A stretch of 64,000 nt of DNA. Source: Thermohalobaculum sp951813525 (GTDB lineage: Bacteria > Pseudomonadota > Alphaproteobacteria > Rhodobacterales > Rhodobacteraceae). The stretch covers positions 1,178,001 through 1,242,000 of the forward strand of contig CATOTJ020000001.1 of assembly GCA_951813525.2 (NCBI GenBank). Reading direction: 5' to 3'. Under the pieces are notes generated by a model. That model searched no databases, had not been told where the DNA came from, and saw only the letters and a program-made list of their open reading frames with translations. Both the position numbers and the translations under genes were made by a program. Below, in pieces: positions 60,991 through 64,000 of this stretch (its first letter is position 1; every line of letters begins with the position of its first letter).

Positions 60991-62388
60991 TCAATCACCG
61001 GGCCGGGGGTCGATCGGGGTAAGGTCGAGCGCAAGATCCGCCTCGAGCGCTGCCGCGTAGGGCAACAATTTATCCTCGCCGTGCAGAGGCCCGACCATCT
61101 GCAAGCCGACCGGCAGGCCGCTTTGCGTGAACCCGCATGGCAGCGAGAGGGCCGGGGCGGAGGTCAGTGTGACGGCGTAGGCAATGGCCAGCCAGTCGAT
61201 ATAGGTGTCGAAGACCTGACCGTCGCATTCCGTGACCGTGCGGTCCCCGACCGGGTAGGGCGGCACGATGGTCGCTGGCGACAGCAGCAGGTCGTAGGTC
61301 TGGAAGAATGCGGCGTGGCTTTGGATCATCCGGTTACGGATCGTGTTGGCCCGGACAATCTCGGCCCCGGTGATCTTGTGGCCAACCTCGATATTCCAGA
61401 TGAGGTCGGGTTTCATGATATCCCGTTTCTCGCGGTAATGCCGGTCATGCTTGGTCGCGAACGAGATCCCGCGGATTGTCTGGAACGCCTCATGGGCGCC
61501 GGAATAGTCGGGGCACGCCTCTTCAACCGTTGCGCCCAGCGCTTCGAAGCGCCTGGCCGCGGCTTCGGTGATGCGCCGGACCTCCGGGTCGACCGGGGTC
61601 AGCCCGTTGAAATCGGCCGACCAGGCGACCCTGACAGGCACGCGCGGGCTTTCAGCGAGAGCGCGAAACGATGTGCCCGGCGAGGGCTGGGCGTAAGGTT
61701 CGCGCGGGTCCGCGCCCTCCATCGCGTCGAGAAACAGGCCGAGATCGCCGATATTGCGCGCCATCGGACCTTCTGTGCCCAGAACGTCGAATTCGTTGGG
61801 TGTCGGGCCGCAGGGCACCCGCGCCGCGGACGGGCGCAGGCCGACACAGCCGCAGAACGAGGCGGGATTGCGCAGCGATCCGCCCATGTCCGAGCCGTGA
61901 GCGAGCCAGGCCTGGCCGGAGACCAGTGCCGCACCGGAGCCGCCGGAGGACCCGGCAACCGAGCGCGACGTGTTCCAGGGGTTGCGGGTTCGCCCGAAAA
62001 CCTCGTTGAAGGTCGATCCCCCGGCACCGAACTCCGGCGTGTTGGACTTGGCATAGACGATGCCGCCGCGTTCCTCGATCCGTTGGACCACATGGTCGGA
62101 GGCCGTCGAAACGTTGTCCTGGTAGATCAGCGAGCCATGGGTTGTGCGCACCCCTTCGACCTCGGTCAGGTCCTTGATCGCCACCGGCATGCCCGCCAGC
62201 ACGCTGCCCGGATCGGCTGCCGCCGCCCGGTCCCGGGCCCGGTCAAAGCACAAGGTCGGCAAGGCGTTGATCCGGTCATCGACCTCGCCGATGCGCGCCT
62301 CCAGCGCGTCGAGCAGATCAGACGGTTGCAGGTCGCGGCTGGCCAGGCGGTCACGCACCTCGCGCGCAGTGGAATGGATCAGGGACAT
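60991..62388 (-). CDS. amidase signature-family amidase
   Basis: Ser-cisSer-Lys amidase of 465 residues. The catalytic triad is visible: Lys72 in MPVAIKDLTE, the cis-Ser147 in VAGSSGGSGAAL and the nucleophile Ser171 in HGSDMGGSLRNPASFCG. SSGGSGAAL is intact. Substrates range from short amides to aryl or peptide amides, so specificity is open; no GatCAB partner genes are nearby. It is divergent from the formaldehyde dehydrogenase gene, with 182 bases between. Confidence 0.9.
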   Translation of the reverse strand: MSLIHSTAREVRDRLASRDLQPSDLLDALEARIGEVDDRINALPTLCFDRARDRAAAADPGSVLAGMPVAIKDLTEVEGVRTTHGSLIYQDNVSTASDHVVQRIEERGGIVYAKSNTPEFGAGGSTFNEVFGRTRNPWNTSRSVAGSSGGSGAALVSGQAWLAHGSDMGGSLRNPASFCGCVGLRPSAARVPCGPTPNEFDVLGTEGPMARNIGDLGLFLDAMEGADPREPYAQPSPGTSFRALAESPRVPVRVAWSADFNGLTPVDPEVRRITEAAARRFEALGATVEEACPDYSGAHEAFQTIRGISFATKHDRHYREKRDIMKPDLIWNIEVGHKITGAEIVRANTIRNRMIQSHAAFFQTYDLLLSPATIVPPYPVGDRTVTECDGQVFDTYIDWLAIAYAVTLTSAPALSLPCGFTQSGLPVGLQMVGPLHGEDKLLPYAAALEADLALDLTPIDPRPGD

Positions 62389-62570
62389 TGAAACCTCGTT
62401 CTCGTCGGACGGTCTTGGTTACGGTGTCAGGCCACCTGCGATCAACCACGGAAAAGCAGGCGCCCGGCATATCAAGTTGGAAAAGCGCGCGCCGGGCCGC
62501 ATGGACGCTTGGCAAAGCCGGGCAGGCGCGATTACGCTGCGGCGCAAATCAATACGCCTTGGAGGGGAAC

Positions 62571-63683
62571 ATGCGTACACGCGCCGCCGTCGCCACAGCC
62601 GCTGGCAAACCGCTTGAGATCATGGACGTCAATCTGGACGGTCCGCGGGCCGGAGAGGTTCTGGTCGAGATCAAGGCCACGGGCATCTGCCATACCGACG
62701 AGTTCACGCTGTCGGGCGCCGATCCGGAAGGGATGTTCCCGGCGATCCTGGGCCATGAAGGCGCCGGTGTCGTGGTCGAGGTCGGCCCGGGCGTGATGTC
62801 GCTGAAGCCGGGCGACCATGTGATCCCGCTCTACACCCCGGAATGCCGGGAATGCGAGTACTGTCTGAACCCGAAGACCAATCTGTGCCAGGCGATCCGC
62901 GTGACGCAGGGCGCAGGCAAAATGCCTGATGGCACAAGCCGGTTCACGACGCTGGATGGTGACGAGATCCTGCATTATATGGGCTGTTCGACCTTTTCGA
63001 ACCACACGGTCCTGCCGGAGATCGCGCTGGCCAAGGTGCGCGAGGACGCGCCCTTCGACAAAATTTGCTATATCGGCTGCGGTGTGACAACCGGCATCGG
63101 CGCGGTGATGAACACGGCCAAGGTCGAGATCGGCAGCCGCTGTGTCGTCTTTGGGCTGGGCGGCATCGGGCTGAATGTGATCCAGGGCCTGCGCCTGGCC
63201 GGGTGCGACCAGATCGTCGGTGTCGACATCAACGACGGCAAGAAACCGATGGCCGAGCGTTTCGGCATGACGGATTTCGTGAACCCGAAGGAGGTCGAGG
63301 GCGATCTGGTTCCCTATCTGGTCGACCTGACCGGCGGCGGTGCCGATTACTCGTTCGATGCGACCGGCAATGTCAGCGTCATGCGCGATGCACTGGAATG
63401 CGCGCACAAAGGCTGGGGCGAATCGGTCATCATCGGCGTGGCACCGGCGGGCGCTGAAATCAGCACCCGCCCGTTCCAGTTGGTCACGGGCCGGGTGTGG
63501 CGCGGGACCGCCTTTGGCGGCGCGCGCGGGCGCACCGATGTGCCGAAGATCGTCGATTGGTATATGGACGGCAAAATCGAGATCGACCCGATGATCACCC
63601 ACACCATGGGTCTGGACGACATCAACAAAGGGTTCGATCTGATGCACGCCGGGGAGAGCATCCGGGCGGTGGTGACTTATTAA
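62571..63683 (+). CDS. S-(hydroxymethyl)glutathione dehydrogenase (class III alcohol dehydrogenase)
   Basis: Zinc alcohol dehydrogenase of 370 residues, the class III size. It oxidises the glutathione adduct of formaldehyde. The catalytic zinc motif is GICHTDEF with GHEGAGVVVEVG. The structural zinc cysteines are CRECEYCLNPKTNLC, the NAD loop FGLGGIGLNVIQGL, and the FGGARGRTDVPKIVDWYMDGKI segment is characteristic of class III. The start at 62571 follows GGAGGGG by three to four bases. An upstream open extension is shadow. A strong terminator follows. It would detoxify formaldehyde from demethylation such as that of the flavoprotein at 49375. Confidence 0.93.
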   Translation: MRTRAAVATAAGKPLEIMDVNLDGPRAGEVLVEIKATGICHTDEFTLSGADPEGMFPAILGHEGAGVVVEVGPGVMSLKPGDHVIPLYTPECRECEYCLNPKTNLCQAIRVTQGAGKMPDGTSRFTTLDGDEILHYMGCSTFSNHTVLPEIALAKVREDAPFDKICYIGCGVTTGIGAVMNTAKVEIGSRCVVFGLGGIGLNVIQGLRLAGCDQIVGVDINDGKKPMAERFGMTDFVNPKEVEGDLVPYLVDLTGGGADYSFDATGNVSVMRDALECAHKGWGESVIIGVAPAGAEISTRPFQLVTGRVWRGTAFGGARGRTDVPKIVDWYMDGKIEIDPMITHTMGLDDINKGFDLMHAGESIRAVVTY

Positions 63684-63735
63684 GGAGCAATGGCGGGGCT
63701 TGCCCGACCTTACGGGACGATCACAAACGAGCGTA

Positions 63736-63763
63736 GGGCGGGGATTACCCCGCCCGTTTTTTT
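63736..63763 (+). terminator. intrinsic terminator after the formaldehyde dehydrogenase gene
   Basis: GGGCGGGG and CCCCGCCC form a perfect eight-pair stem with an ATTA loop, followed by G and seven T. It ends at the first of three GTGACCC repeats. Confidence 0.92.
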
Positions 63764-63808
63764 GTGACCCGAATTCATGTGACCCAAGTTGTTGTGACCC
63801 AGAACCCG
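63764..63808 (+). repeat. three GTGACCC repeats with 15-base period
   Basis: GTGACCC occurs at 63764, 63779 and 63794. All three GTG codons are in one frame and could each start the transporter gene that follows. The intervening eight bases differ between copies. Confidence 0.75.
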
Positions 63809-64000
63809 TTCGTCGTCGGCCTCGCCGCTATGCTGATCGCGATGGTGCTGCTGCCCATTGGTGATGCCCTGTCGAAGCTGGTGGTCGCCACTTGTCCGGC
63901 GGAGCAGATCACGTGGGTGCGCAATCTCGTTCACGCCGGGTTGATCCTGCCTTTGGCGCTGCGCGGCGGGGCGCGATTGCCGATGACGCCGCTGCATCTG
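63794..64000 (+). CDS. EamA/DMT-type transporter, C-terminus cut by window edge
   Basis: First 69 codons of a membrane transporter. The start MTQNPFVVGLAAMLIAMVLLPIGDALSKLV followed by WVRNLVHAGLILPL and a short basic loop is typical of EamA (drug/metabolite) exporters, where the helix 1 GDALSKL motif matches. Three in-frame GTG codons (63764, 63779, 63794) are possible starts; none has a clear ribosome site. 63794 is preferred because it begins just before the first helix and leaves the terminator outside the gene. Confidence 0.65.
   Translation, partial: MTQNPFVVGLAAMLIAMVLLPIGDALSKLVVATCPAEQITWVRNLVHAGLILPLALRGGARLPMTPLHL

Noticed and set aside
60793..62391. 532-codon open frame antisense to the amidase
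   Set aside because: Shadow of the amidase, which has an intact catalytic triad.
1..64000. tRNA, rRNA or prophage genes
   Set aside because: Intergenic gaps were scanned for T-loop and acceptor patterns and for phage gene types; none was found.

Overview
The window looks like chromosomal DNA of a high-GC alphaproteobacterium, most likely a Rhodobacterales (Rhodobacteraceae-type) species. The clues are the dnaB-alr pair joined by a start/stop overlap, the rimP-nusA-ylxR-infB-rbfA operon, the uracil-DNA-glycosylase/phosphoesterase/moaB group, the many 4-nt ATGA-type overlaps, and a valine-catabolism pair of the kind common in roseobacters. Most of it is housekeeping and catabolic genes. There is one insertion sequence. 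I saw no prophage, CRISPR array, tRNA or rRNA gene.

Layout. 1-1824 (-): two valine-degradation genes (3-hydroxyisobutyryl-CoA hydrolase, cut by the window edge, and an isobutyryl-CoA-type acyl-CoA dehydrogenase). 1928-2884 (+): exported alpha/beta hydrolase. 2898-10520 (-): a compact transport and catabolism operon in the order fused ABC ATPase, solute-binding protein, two permeases, cupin, 3-hydroxy-D-aspartate-aldolase-like PLP enzyme. 10624-12341 (-): desaturase coupled to a PhnD-like binding protein. 12422-17860 (+): Lhr-type helicase, TPR/glycosyltransferase-like protein, transglutaminase-like cysteine peptidase, trpS. 17869-19285: membrane protein (-) and universal stress protein (+). 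19420-22337 (+): polysaccharide genes (GT2 glycosyltransferase, a tiny leader ORF, outer-membrane beta-barrel, small OPX export protein).

22393-24902 (-): alr and dnaB, with a cluster of DnaA-box-like motifs upstream of dnaB. 25117-26892 (+): two oxidoreductases. 26941-30180 (-): MFS transporter, aldo/keto reductase, threonine aldolase. 30297-31406 (+): zapE. 31455-38248 (-): rimP-nusA-ylxR-infB-membrane protein-rbfA, preceded by a strong orphan intrinsic terminator that looks like a leader attenuator. 38896-41525 (+): TadG/TadE-like pseudopilin genes. 41778-44080 (+): creatininase-family protein and M32 carboxypeptidase. 44397-47043 (+): rpsO and pnp with clear terminators. 47125-48287: an IS630-family element with imperfect 29-bp ends and a transposase split at an A7 run.

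48431-49069 (+): DUF937 protein. 49375-51870 (-): dimethylglycine/sarcosine dehydrogenase-like flavoprotein. 52067-52666 (+): degenerate intradiol-dioxygenase-fold protein. 52673-60829 (-): adenine deaminase, lytic transglycosylase, NlpC/P60 peptidase, M17 aminopeptidase, Hpt protein, moaB, phosphoesterase, family-4-like uracil-DNA glycosylase. 60991-62388 (-): amidase. 62571-63683 (+): glutathione-dependent formaldehyde dehydrogenase. 63794-64000 (+): start of an EamA-type transporter.

The strongest leads beyond routine annotation are: the OPX/beta-barrel pair behind a coupled 12-codon ORF; the rimP leader terminator; the transporter-cupin-hydroxyaspartate aldolase operon; the intradiol-fold protein lacking all four iron ligands; and the glycosylase lacking its Fe-S cysteines. 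All functional calls come from reading motifs and recalled family features. No database search was run.
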